Source: Nitrospirota bacterium
GTDB taxonomy: Bacteria; Nitrospirota; Thermodesulfovibrionia; Thermodesulfovibrionales; SM23-35
Length of the DNA: 42,774 nucleotides
Assembly (NCBI GenBank): GCA_013388605.1
Contig: JACAEY010000091.1
Coordinates: 1-42,774, forward strand
Reading direction: 5' to 3'
In this document: positions 26,095-33,716 of the stretch, in pieces
Position numbering within the stretch: the first letter of the stretch is position 1
Layout: the number at the start of each line of letters is the position of its first letter
Program-made: the position numbers and the translations under genes
Notes under the pieces: generated by a model
Told to the model about the DNA's origin: nothing
Database searches by the model: none
Seen by the model: the letters and a program-made list of their open reading frames with translations, nothing else

Positions 26095-27819
26095 TTATCT
26101 TATGTATGCCTCTGTAACATACCTTCTCATCATCCTGTGGCTATTAAAATAGTATGCATTTTTCCCAATAGCATTCTGCATCATCCTTATCCAGGCAAAC
26201 CTATCATTATAAAAAAGAGGTATTATGATATATTCAAGTTTATTGTAAAGGTCATCGGCATCTCTTGTATCCATATTTTCTATAAGTTTTGTTTCTGTCG
26301 GAGGAGGACCTATAGACCAGCCAGTAAAGCCCTCTATATGCCCTTCTATCCACCAGCCATCAAGAACACTGAAGTTCAATACTCCATTATGAGCTGCCTT
26401 CATACCGCTGGTTCCTGATGCCTCCCTCGGTCTTAACGGAGTGTTAAGCCATATGTCAACACCTGAGACAAGTTTCAAAGCAATTTCCATATCATAGTTT
26501 TTCAAGTATGCCATCTTAATCTTATCCTTGAGTATCTCTTTAAAAGAAAATATAAGCTCTATCAACTTTTTCCCCTGTAAATCTTTTGGATGTGCCTTAC
26601 CTGCATAGACTATCTGGAGTTTTCCGGTTCCTATTCTCTCAAGTCTTTCGATATTGCTGAAAAGGAGGTCAAGTCTCTTATAGGCAGTTGCCCTCCTTGC
26701 AAATCCTATTGTGAGGATTTCAGGATTAAACCGGACACCTGTTTCATCTTTTATATAATCGCAGAGTTTTCTTTTTGCTTCCATGTGTGCATTCCATATC
26801 TCTTCATCAGGAATACGTCCGACCCTGACGAACAATTCCGGTTCATTTGCCCATCCAGGAAGATATTTATCATAGATTCTTTTAAAACTGTCACAGGTCC
26901 ATGTATAAGAATGAACACCATTTGTAATTGCAGCAATCTCATATCCTGGGAACATATTACGTGAGACCTCCATATGTTTCTTAGCAACTCCGTTTATATA
27001 TTCACTGAGATTAAGTCCGAGAAGGGTCATATTGAGGTACTCACTCCCCCCAAGTTCTTTCAAGACGTCAAATGGTATCAACTCTCCCATAATACTTTTT
27101 ATCAAATCATAAGGAAATTTATCATGACCTGCTTCTATAGGTGTGTGTGTTGTGAATACACAGAGGTCCTTTATTCTCTCTTTATCCCAGACAAGTTTCT
27201 CGTCCCAGACATCTTCAATAGGACGTTTATATATATTCAAAAGTTCTATCGTTAGGAGACTCGAGTGTCCTTCATTCATATGATATTTTTTAATCTCAAA
27301 ACCAAGTTCATGGAGCATTCTCACACCACCAATTCCAAGGACGATCTCCTGTTTAAGTCTGTATGCAAGGTCCCCTCCATAAAGGTAAGAGGTTATTTCC
27401 CTATCCTCATAAGTATTTTCTTCTACGTCTGTATCGAGAAATAATACAGGTATAATTCCTCCTGTAAGACTTATTACTTTATTAAGCCATGCCTTTACAG
27501 CGACATCTCTACCCTCTATCTGGACAAATATCTTTGTAGGAAGTAATGTCATGTATTGTGATGGATCCCAGTAATCAGGCAATTCTATCTGTCCTCCTTT
27601 TTTATCGAGTTCCTGTCTGAAATAACCCTTTTTACTGACGAGTGTAACAGCTATCATAGGTAATTTTAGGTCAGCACCTGACCTTATTGTGTCACCTGCA
27701 AGTACACCAAGTCCTCCGCTGTAAGTAGGGATATTATTCTGAATCCCAATCTCCATGGAAAAATAGGCAATCCTTGGTTCTTTTGTAAGTTTAAAAATCT
27801 CAGAACATATTGGTTCCAT
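26095..27819 (-). CDS. glgP: Alpha-glucan phosphorylase, GlgP-like
   Basis: This 574-residue protein belongs to the short alpha-glucan phosphorylases (TIGR02094) that release glucose-1-phosphate from glycogen or maltodextrin. Landmarks are IAYFSMEIGIQNNIPTYSGGLGVLAGD, HMNEGHSSLLTIELL, THTPIEAGHDKFPY, AITNGVHSYTW, GFARRATAYKR and the PLP-lysine region RPREASGTSGMKAAHNGVLNFSVLDGWWIEG. The family is shorter than classic GlgP and lacks its long inserts. It is a single gene; storage-polysaccharide use in this organism is implied. Confidence 0.95.
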   Translation of the reverse strand: MEPICSEIFKLTKEPRIAYFSMEIGIQNNIPTYSGGLGVLAGDTIRSGADLKLPMIAVTLVSKKGYFRQELDKKGGQIELPDYWDPSQYMTLLPTKIFVQIEGRDVAVKAWLNKVISLTGGIIPVLFLDTDVEENTYEDREITSYLYGGDLAYRLKQEIVLGIGGVRMLHELGFEIKKYHMNEGHSSLLTIELLNIYKRPIEDVWDEKLVWDKERIKDLCVFTTHTPIEAGHDKFPYDLIKSIMGELIPFDVLKELGGSEYLNMTLLGLNLSEYINGVAKKHMEVSRNMFPGYEIAAITNGVHSYTWTCDSFKRIYDKYLPGWANEPELFVRVGRIPDEEIWNAHMEAKRKLCDYIKDETGVRFNPEILTIGFARRATAYKRLDLLFSNIERLERIGTGKLQIVYAGKAHPKDLQGKKLIELIFSFKEILKDKIKMAYLKNYDMEIALKLVSGVDIWLNTPLRPREASGTSGMKAAHNGVLNFSVLDGWWIEGHIEGFTGWSIGPPPTETKLIENMDTRDADDLYNKLEYIIIPLFYNDRFAWIRMMQNAIGKNAYYFNSHRMMRRYVTEAYIR

Positions 27820-27893
27820 AAATAACTATTTTAACTTAAATCGAGATGGTAGCAACAAATTTTTTAATGTTACTCATATTCCCCTGAATGAGG

Positions 27894-27899
27894 TATAAT
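27894..27899 (+). promoter_or_regulatory. TATAAT -10 adjacent to start codon
   Basis: A perfect TATAAT lies 7 nt before the GTG start at 27907. The -35 is weak (ttactc at 18 bp). Transcription should start at or beside the GTG, so the mRNA may be leaderless. Confidence 0.5.
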
Positions 27900-27906
27900 A
27901 TGAACC

Positions 27907-28728
27907 GTGATAAGGAATACCTTCATAATTCTTGAGGGTATAGGCAACAAGTTGGAAAAAAGGTTGTGGAGAGAAGGTATTCTCACTTGGAACCATTTCC
28001 TTGATTCAAACCACCTCACTTTTATAAGTCCTCAGAGAAAAGGAGTTTTTGATAGGATATTATTTTCAGCCTATACAGAACTTAATGAAGGGAACTCAAC
28101 CTATTTTGTTAATACTCTTAAAAGGAATGAACACTGGAGGCTTTATGATGTATTCAAAGGTAATGCTGTATGTCTCGATATAGAGACAAATGGTCTTCCT
28201 CCTGAAAGAGGTGGTTATGTTACAGTTGTTGGTATGTATGATGGAAACACATATAGATGTTTTATAAGAGGTGAAAACCTCAATGTAGGTGCAATAAATA
28301 AAGAGCTATCAAAATATAAATATTTGATTACCTTTTATGGCTCTGTTTTTGATTTACCTTTTCTTAAGACTTGCTTCCGGAATTTAATGATTGATATACC
28401 ACATTTTGATCTTTGTTTTGGAGCAAGGAGAACAGGTTTAAAAGGTGGCTTAAAAAAACTTGAGCAACACTTTGATATACAAAGAGAAGATAAGGTTAAC
28501 GGAATGGACGGTTATGATGCTGTTCTTTTATGGCAGGAGGCAGAAAAAGGAAACAGTAAAGCACTTGATTTGCTAATTCTTTACAATAAAGAAGATACAG
28601 TGAATCTTTTCAGAATTGCAGAAAGTATTTACACAAGGCTCAAGAAGCTAACAGGAATAGAGGCGTATGAAAAAATTTGCTATAACGATGGGAGACCCCG
28701 GGGGGGTTGGACCAGAGATAATTGTTAA
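27907..28728 (+). CDS. RNase H-fold exonuclease-like (YprB)
   Basis: This 273-residue protein has a short N-terminal HhH-like segment (EGIGNKLEKRLWREGILTWNHFLDS) and a DnaQ/RNase H-like domain with the first acidic motif AVCLDIETNG, a second region TFYGSVFDLPFLK and a late LLILYNKEDTVNLFRIA. It matches ribonuclease H-like YprB proteins, presumed 3'-5' exonucleases of unknown substrate. The GTG start follows a TATAAT box with no room for a Shine-Dalgarno. The last 62 nt overlap pdxA, and the C-terminal GRPRGGWTRDNC is probably just read-through of that overlap. Confidence 0.82.
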   Translation: MIRNTFIILEGIGNKLEKRLWREGILTWNHFLDSNHLTFISPQRKGVFDRILFSAYTELNEGNSTYFVNTLKRNEHWRLYDVFKGNAVCLDIETNGLPPERGGYVTVVGMYDGNTYRCFIRGENLNVGAINKELSKYKYLITFYGSVFDLPFLKTCFRNLMIDIPHFDLCFGARRTGLKGGLKKLEQHFDIQREDKVNGMDGYDAVLLWQEAEKGNSKALDLLILYNKEDTVNLFRIAESIYTRLKKLTGIEAYEKICYNDGRPRGGWTRDNC

Positions 28729-29665
28729 AGCCCTCAACTCTTTTTTAGATAAAGAGTTCAATTCTTCGATTGTTGTCGTTGGAGACAGTATCTTTCTTGA
28801 AGAGTCCATGCAGTTTCTTAAAAGACCTTTAAATTTTGAGATTTTTAAATCATCAGAAAGACCTGATTTAAACTCTGATAGTAAAACCGTCAAATTGATT
28901 GATGTTGGGGTGATTAAAAAATTCAAAAAGTCTGCATTGGGCAAACCTACTGTGGAGGGGGGTAAAGCGTCTGTTTTTTATATCAAGAAGGCTGTAGAGC
29001 TGGCATTAAAAAGAATGGTTGATGGTATTATCACAGCACCTATATCAAAGAAATCATGGAAGATGGCAGGTTTTAAATGGCCTGGGCATACTGAAATGCT
29101 TGTTGAATTAACACGTACAAAAGAATATGCCATGATGCTTGTAAGCGATTCTATTAAGATTATTCTTGTCACAATCCATTCGCCATTAAAAAAAGTTCCT
29201 TCATTAATTAAAAAAGACAGGATTTTGAGAACTATTCGTCTTTCAAAGAAGGCATCTTACATGCTCGGGATTGAGAAGCCTAAAATTGCAGTTGCAGGAC
29301 TTAACCCACATGCAGGGGAGGAGGGATTATTTGGCGATGAAGAGATAAAGGAGATAATCCCATCTGTTAAGAAGGCACAGAAAGAAGGTATTCCTGTGTC
29401 AGGTCCTTATCCACCTGATTCTCTTTTCCATAAGGCATATAATGGTGAATTTGATATAGTTGTATGTATGTATCATGACCAAGGCTTGATTCCTTTAAAG
29501 ATGGTTTCTTTTGACAGAGGTGTGAATGTAACAGTAGGACTCCCATTTGTCCGAACATCTCCGGATCATGGAACGGCATATGATATTGCGTGGAAAGGGA
29601 TTGCAGATCCATCGAGCATGATAGAGGCAATAAAATTGGCATCAATTATTAAGGTTCATAATTGA
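28667..29665 (+). CDS. pdxA: 4-hydroxythreonine-4-phosphate dehydrogenase
   Basis: PdxA oxidises 4-phosphohydroxy-L-threonine in pyridoxal phosphate synthesis. The 332-residue protein shows the N-terminal AITMGDPGGVGPEI, ITAPISKKSW, GHTEMLVELT, VTIHSPLKKV, the metal site CMYHDQGLIPLKM and the C-terminal PFVRTSPDHGTAYDIAWKG. All family landmarks are present and the length is normal. GAGG precedes the ATG inside the preceding gene, so the two are likely co-translated. No other PLP gene is in the window. Confidence 0.97.
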   Translation: MKKFAITMGDPGGVGPEIIVKALNSFLDKEFNSSIVVVGDSIFLEESMQFLKRPLNFEIFKSSERPDLNSDSKTVKLIDVGVIKKFKKSALGKPTVEGGKASVFYIKKAVELALKRMVDGIITAPISKKSWKMAGFKWPGHTEMLVELTRTKEYAMMLVSDSIKIILVTIHSPLKKVPSLIKKDRILRTIRLSKKASYMLGIEKPKIAVAGLNPHAGEEGLFGDEEIKEIIPSVKKAQKEGIPVSGPYPPDSLFHKAYNGEFDIVVCMYHDQGLIPLKMVSFDRGVNVTVGLPFVRTSPDHGTAYDIAWKGIADPSSMIEAIKLASIIKVHN

Positions 29666-29729
29666 CATAAAAATTTTATTGCGTTACCCTATAAAAAGTT
29701 TAGGGCGGCATAGATTAGGAAACATGAGT

Positions 29730-29745
29730 CTTCAACTCGTTGAAG
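29730..29745 (+). terminator. Small hairpin between pdxA and gmhA
   Basis: CTTCAAC-tc-GTTGAAG is a perfect 7-bp inverted repeat 64 nt after the pdxA stop, followed by ccttttat. The 2-nt loop is too tight for all pairs to form. It could be a weak terminator or an attenuator before gmhA. Confidence 0.35.
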
Positions 29746-29758
29746 CCTTTTATCATAT

Positions 29759-30343
29759 ATGAGAGAAAAAGTACTTAAGGCATTTGAGGAAAGTATAGAG
29801 GTAAAAAAGAAATTTGCAGAAGGCAATGTTGATGCTATTATTGAAGCTGCTAAAGTTATTGCTGATGCCTTTAATAAAGGCAAAAAGTTGATTCTTTTTG
29901 GTAATGGAGGTAGCGCAGCCGATGCATCCCACATCGCAGCAGAATTTGTTAATAAATTTCAGAAAGAGCGTCCAAGTCTTCCAGCAATATCACTCAATAC
30001 AGATATGGCAGTGATCACATCTATTGCAAATGATTATGACTTTTCTGAAGTCTTTGCCAAGCAACTAAAATCGCTTTCAAATGAAGGAGATGTTGTTATT
30101 GCGATCAGTACGAGTGGGAATTCTCCTAATGTGTTGAAGGCAATGGATGTTGCAAAAAGGAAGAGATTGACAACCATTGCATTTACCGGATTAAAAGGGG
30201 ACAAGCTTGCATCAAAAGCCAATTTTTCATTTATTGTTCCGTCTGATAAAACCCCGCATATTCAGGAGACACATATAACTCTCGGTCATATCCTCTGCCG
30301 AATGGTGGAGGAAATAATTTTTGAAGTACCAAGGAAAAAATAG
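29759..30343 (+). CDS. gmhA: Sedoheptulose-7-phosphate isomerase
   Basis: GmhA converts sedoheptulose 7-phosphate to heptose 7-phosphate, the first step of LPS-core heptose synthesis. This 194-residue SIS-domain protein has LFGNGGSAADASHIAAEFVNKF, SLNTDMAVITSIANDYDFSEVFAKQL, AISTSGNSPNVLKA and the C-terminal QETHITLGHILC with the zinc/catalytic Glu and His. The length is normal. The start lacks a strong Shine-Dalgarno. It overlaps ruvC by 23 nt. Its presence argues for an LPS-bearing outer membrane. Confidence 0.96.
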   Translation: MREKVLKAFEESIEVKKKFAEGNVDAIIEAAKVIADAFNKGKKLILFGNGGSAADASHIAAEFVNKFQKERPSLPAISLNTDMAVITSIANDYDFSEVFAKQLKSLSNEGDVVIAISTSGNSPNVLKAMDVAKRKRLTTIAFTGLKGDKLASKANFSFIVPSDKTPHIQETHITLGHILCRMVEEIIFEVPRKK

Positions 30344-30983
30344 TATCCTTTCTAAAAGTAAGGCACCTGTCCTATGTGGTGAAGTTCGCATTCTCGGCAT
30401 AGACCCTGGAAGTATCACAGGTTATGGAATTATAGATACAAATTTTAATCAAAAACAAACTATTATTAAGACATCTGGATTAAAAGGTATACAAAACTCT
30501 AATAAGCTACAGCGTATGCCTAATGATTGTATTTATGTTGCATCTGGAAGTATAGACTTGTCTTTCAAGAAACCATTCCACTTGAGGTTAAAAAATCTTT
30601 ATAATTCACTTATAGATATCATTAAAGAGTATAGTCCTCATGAAGTTGTAGTGGAAAAGGTCTTTTTTTCTAAGAGTGTAAAATCAGCCTTGAATCTTGG
30701 ACAGATAAGAGGCGTAGTATTGCTTGCTGCTTCATCACAGAATCTCAATATATATGAATATAGTGCACTTGAGGTTAAAAAGGCTATCACGGGTTATGGA
30801 AGGGCTGAAAAAAGACAGGTTCAGGAGATGGTTAAGAGGATTTTGTTTCCCAATTTTAACACACATGTATTGAGTTTTGTTTTAAATGAAGATGCCTCTG
30901 ATGCCCTTGCCCTTACTATATGCCATATGAATACTATTAGATTAGAAAAAGCCTATAAGATGGCAAGCATGCAATATAAGTGA
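30321..30983 (+). CDS. ruvC: Crossover junction endodeoxyribonuclease
   Basis: RuvC cuts Holliday junctions with RuvAB. Catalytic residues are visible: GIDPGS (Asp28), VVVEKVFFSKSVKSALNLGQIRG (Glu112) and the NEDASDALALTICH pair. It is 220 residues, longer than usual (about 160-175) because of a 22-residue N-terminal extension and an insertion of about 25 residues (NQKQTIIKTSGLKG..NKLQRMPNDC) between the first strand and VASGSIDL. The start is TTG with GGAGG upstream. It overlaps gmhA. ruvA follows after 48 nt. Confidence 0.93.
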   Translation: MKYQGKNSILSKSKAPVLCGEVRILGIDPGSITGYGIIDTNFNQKQTIIKTSGLKGIQNSNKLQRMPNDCIYVASGSIDLSFKKPFHLRLKNLYNSLIDIIKEYSPHEVVVEKVFFSKSVKSALNLGQIRGVVLLAASSQNLNIYEYSALEVKKAITGYGRAEKRQVQEMVKRILFPNFNTHVLSFVLNEDASDALALTICHMNTIRLEKAYKMASMQYK

Positions 30984-31031
30984 ATTAGAGATTAGTGAAG
31001 TGTGTCTAAATCACTCTATTGAGATGGGTTT

Positions 31032-31616
31032 ATGATCGGCTCATTGAGAGGAAAAATTATATTAAAAAAGCCTGATTCGGTGATTATCGAGGTTAATGGT
31101 GTAGGTTATCAGGTAAATGTTCCTTTCAGTATTCTTTCGAACCTTCCAGAAGAAGGTAAGGAAGTTTTCCTATATGTCTATACTCATATACGTGAAGATG
31201 TTCTCCAGCTTTATGGTTTTACAACCGAAGATGAGAAAAAGGTCTTCCTAACCCTTCTTGGCATTACAGGTATCGGACCTAAGATGGCTCTTAATATACT
31301 TTCGGGAATTTCTCACAATGACCTCCTTCATGCGATAGAGGAAGAAGATCTTGCAATGTTGTGCAGGATCCCAGGTCTTGGCAAGAAAACTGCCCATAGG
31401 TTGATTCTTGAACTTAGGGAAAAGCTCCCTGCAAGGATTATGAAAGACAGGGTGTTTGAAGATGCACTATCGGCTCTTATAAATCTTGGATATAAAAAAT
31501 CGATTGCTCAGGAGTCCCTTGAGAAAGCATATAGAAATCTGGAAGCAGGTGGACACAATGATATTGAGAAACTACTTAAGGAGTCATTAAAATATTTAAC
31601 AATCGATCAAGATTGA
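31032..31616 (+). CDS. ruvA: Holliday junction helicase subunit A
   Basis: RuvA tetramers bind four-way junctions and load RuvB. The 194-residue protein has domain I (MIGSLRGKIILKK..VNGVGYQVNV), domain II with two HhH motifs (LLGITGIGPKMALNIL, CRIPGLGKKTAHRLILEL) and a C-terminal domain III (FEDALSALINLGYKKSIAQESLEKAY) that contacts RuvB. All are intact. The gap to ruvB is unusually long because a repeat element lies in it. Confidence 0.97.
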   Translation: MIGSLRGKIILKKPDSVIIEVNGVGYQVNVPFSILSNLPEEGKEVFLYVYTHIREDVLQLYGFTTEDEKKVFLTLLGITGIGPKMALNILSGISHNDLLHAIEEEDLAMLCRIPGLGKKTAHRLILELREKLPARIMKDRVFEDALSALINLGYKKSIAQESLEKAYRNLEAGGHNDIEKLLKESLKYLTIDQD

Positions 31617-31642
31617 TAGGATATCAGACATGTCCATAATAA

Positions 31643-31831
31643 AAGATACAATATGGCTGGATACCTCATAAACACAATGAATAGACAGGATAATTGTATG
31701 ACAGACCTCTTTCTGTTAAAGTATGATATCAGGATTACGCTTATATATCCTTTCTGGGAAGAGGATGTGGATTAATTTTATGAGGTCGTCATTGTGTTTC
31801 TTCGACATCCAGCCATATTTCAGAATATCTT
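31643..31831. repeat. MITE-like element between ruvA and ruvB, copy 3
   Basis: The ends form terminal inverted repeats: left AAGATAcaATATGGCTGGAT and, further in, AAACACAATGA, matched on the right by TCATTGTGTTT...ATCCAGCCATAT...TATCTT. The 189-bp unit encodes nothing, and copies 1 and 2 lie at 5961 and 19578. It looks like a miniature inverted-repeat element that moved with a transposase encoded elsewhere. The RNA could fold into a long hairpin between ruvA and ruvB. No target-site duplication is clear. Confidence 0.78.
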
Positions 31832-31854
31832 GGAAGAAATGATAGGTAATGTAA

Positions 31855-32907
31855 ATGAAGAAAACAGATAATCATACCAGACGATCAGAAAAAAGTTTTG
31901 TAGTAAATAGAACAATTAATCCAGTTGTTTCTCAGGAAGAGTTCGCTTATGAAATGACTTTAAGACCGAGGTCATTTGATGAGTTTATTGGACAGGATAA
32001 GATTAAGGATAATCTAAAGATATTTATAGAGGCTGCAGAGAAAAGAAAAGATCCTCTTGACCATGTGCTTTTCTGTGGACCACCAGGTCTTGGAAAGACA
32101 ACCCTTGCACATATAATAGCTACTGAGTTAAAGGTTAATATAAAGACGACGTCAGGACCGGTATTAGAAAGACCCGGTGACCTTGCTGCGATCCTTACAA
32201 ATCTTTCTGAACTCGATATCCTGTTTATAGATGAGATTCATAGGTTACCAAGAATAGTTGAAGAAATTCTTTATCCTGCAATGGAGGATTATCAACTTGA
32301 CATTATTATAGGACAAGGTCCAAGTGCAAGGACACTTAAGTTGAATCTACCTAAATTTACACTGATTGGTGCTACTACGAGGACAGGATTACTTACATCT
32401 CCTTTAAGAGAACGTTTTGGTGTGATAAGCAGGCTTGAATTCTATTCTCCTGAGGAGCTTAAAAATATTGTTTTGCGTTCATCCATGATACTCAAGACAG
32501 ATATTGATGATGATGCTGCCTTTGAAATAGCACGGCGTTCAAGAGGAACTCCAAGAATAGCAAACAGGCTTTTACGCCGAATAAGGGACTTTGCACAGGT
32601 CAAAGGTGATGGAAGGATTGACCTTAAAATAACAAAGAGCTCCCTCCTTTCACTCGATGTAGACGAGAAGGGTCTTGATGAGATGGATAGAAGACTCCTT
32701 CTTACAATAATCGAAAAATACAATGGTGGTCCTGTTGGAATTGAAACGTTAGCAGCCTCTTTGAGAGAAGATAAAGAGACTTTAGAAGATGTATATGAGC
32801 CCTTTTTATTACAGGAGGGTTTACTTGATAGAACACCTCGTGGCAGACTTGCAACAAAGATTGCCTATCAACACTTCAGAATGGATACTCCTAAGGGGCT
32901 GTTTTGA
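31855..32907 (+). CDS. ruvB: Holliday junction branch-migration ATPase
   Basis: RuvB is the AAA+ motor that drives branch migration. The 350-residue protein has [19 protein letters not shown], Walker [15 protein letters not shown], Walker [12 protein letters not shown], sensor 1 [20 protein letters not shown] (with the arginine finger), sensor 2 [13 protein letters not shown] and the winged helix at the C-terminus. The length is usual. Its stop overlaps the TTG start candidate of queH. Confidence 0.98.
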   Translation: MKKTDNHTRRSEKSFVVNRTINPVVSQEEFAYEMTLRPRSFDEFIGQDKIKDNLKIFIEAAEKRKDPLDHVLFCGPPGLGKTTLAHIIATELKVNIKTTSGPVLERPGDLAAILTNLSELDILFIDEIHRLPRIVEEILYPAMEDYQLDIIIGQGPSARTLKLNLPKFTLIGATTRTGLLTSPLRERFGVISRLEFYSPEELKNIVLRSSMILKTDIDDDAAFEIARRSRGTPRIANRLLRRIRDFAQVKGDGRIDLKITKSSLLSLDVDEKGLDEMDRRLLLTIIEKYNGGPVGIETLAASLREDKETLEDVYEPFLLQEGLLDRTPRGRLATKIAYQHFRMDTPKGLF

Positions 32908-33470
32908 AGCTAAAAAATATGAAGCTCCTGATGCACATATGTTGTGCCAACTGTTATTTATATCCATTTCAGACACTGGTTTCAAAGGGCATTGATGCAA
33001 AGGGTCTGTGGTTCAATCCAAACATTCATCCATATACAGAATATCAGATACGTCTTGATGCTCTACATAAGCTTCAAAATTTATGGAATCTGGACATCGA
33101 GTATATTGACCATTATGGACTAAAGGAATTCATTAGGGCTGTTGTAAATAAAGAAAAATATGGTGAGAGATGTTATTTCTGCTATTTAATGAGGCTTGAG
33201 GAAACAGCTAAGATAGCAAAAAAGATGGGGCTTGATGGTTTCACAACAACTCTTCTTGCAAGCCCTCATCAGAATTTTGATATGATAGTAAAGTTAGGTA
33301 AAGAAATGGGAAGGAAATATTCAGTTCCTTTTTATTTAGAAGATTTCAGGGAAGGATGGAAAACAGGCATTAGCATGTCAAAAGAACTCAGACTTTACAG
33401 GCAGAAGTACTGCGGATGCATATATTCGGAGATGGAACGATATTTAAAAAAGCAAAAAGCAAAGGGCTAA
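32904..33470 (+). CDS. queH: Epoxyqueuosine reductase QueH
   Basis: QueH (DUF208) reduces epoxyqueuosine to queuosine, the last step of the pathway, in place of the cobalamin-dependent QueG. Cysteine pairs expected for the Fe-S and adjacent metal site are present: HICCANC (Cys13, Cys14), [12 protein letters not shown] and KYCGCIYSE. The length (188) is normal. The TTG at 32904 has AAGGGG at good spacing within ruvB; the ATG at 32919 is the other option. Together with tgt and queA this implies queuosine modification. Confidence 0.94.
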   Translation: MKLKNMKLLMHICCANCYLYPFQTLVSKGIDAKGLWFNPNIHPYTEYQIRLDALHKLQNLWNLDIEYIDHYGLKEFIRAVVNKEKYGERCYFCYLMRLEETAKIAKKMGLDGFTTTLLASPHQNFDMIVKLGKEMGRKYSVPFYLEDFREGWKTGISMSKELRLYRQKYCGCIYSEMERYLKKQKAKG

Positions 33471-33487
33471 GAGCTTAGAGCTTTATT
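33445..33487 (+). repeat. Purine-rich GAGCTAAGAGC low-complexity tract
   Basis: The sequence between queH and the DUF2905 gene (aaaaagcaaagggctaagagcttagagcttt) has the same repetitive make-up as the beginning of the SpoIID-like gene (gagcaaagagctaagagcaaag at about 33726). It includes the last queH codons (KKQKAKG). This is typical degenerate low-complexity DNA; it may have expanded by slippage. Confidence 0.55.
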
Positions 33488-33715
33488 ATGGCTGATGGAA
33501 TTCAATATATAGGCAAATTTCTTTTACTCCTTGGTCTTGTTGTTGCAGCAATAGGGGGATTACTTCTTCTCTCGGGTAAGATTCCATGGATAGGGAGGCT
33601 TCCCGGAGATATCCTGATACAGAAGAAAAATTTTACTTTCTATTTTCCACTGGCTACAAGTATCCTTTTAAGTTTGATACTGACTTTGCTTTTCTGGATC
33701 TTAGGAAGAAGATGA
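33488..33715 (+). CDS. DUF2905 membrane protein
   Basis: This 75-residue protein has two membrane helices (GKFLLLLGLVVAAIGGLLLL and FPLATSILLSLILTLLFWI) around the conserved DUF2905 loop IPWIGRLPGDILIQKKN. The family is of unknown function and is often found next to ruvB, queA or spoIID genes, as here. It ends 1 nt before the SpoIID-like gene's ATG. Confidence 0.9.
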   Translation: MADGIQYIGKFLLLLGLVVAAIGGLLLLSGKIPWIGRLPGDILIQKKNFTFYFPLATSILLSLILTLLFWILGRR

Positions 33716-33716
33716 T

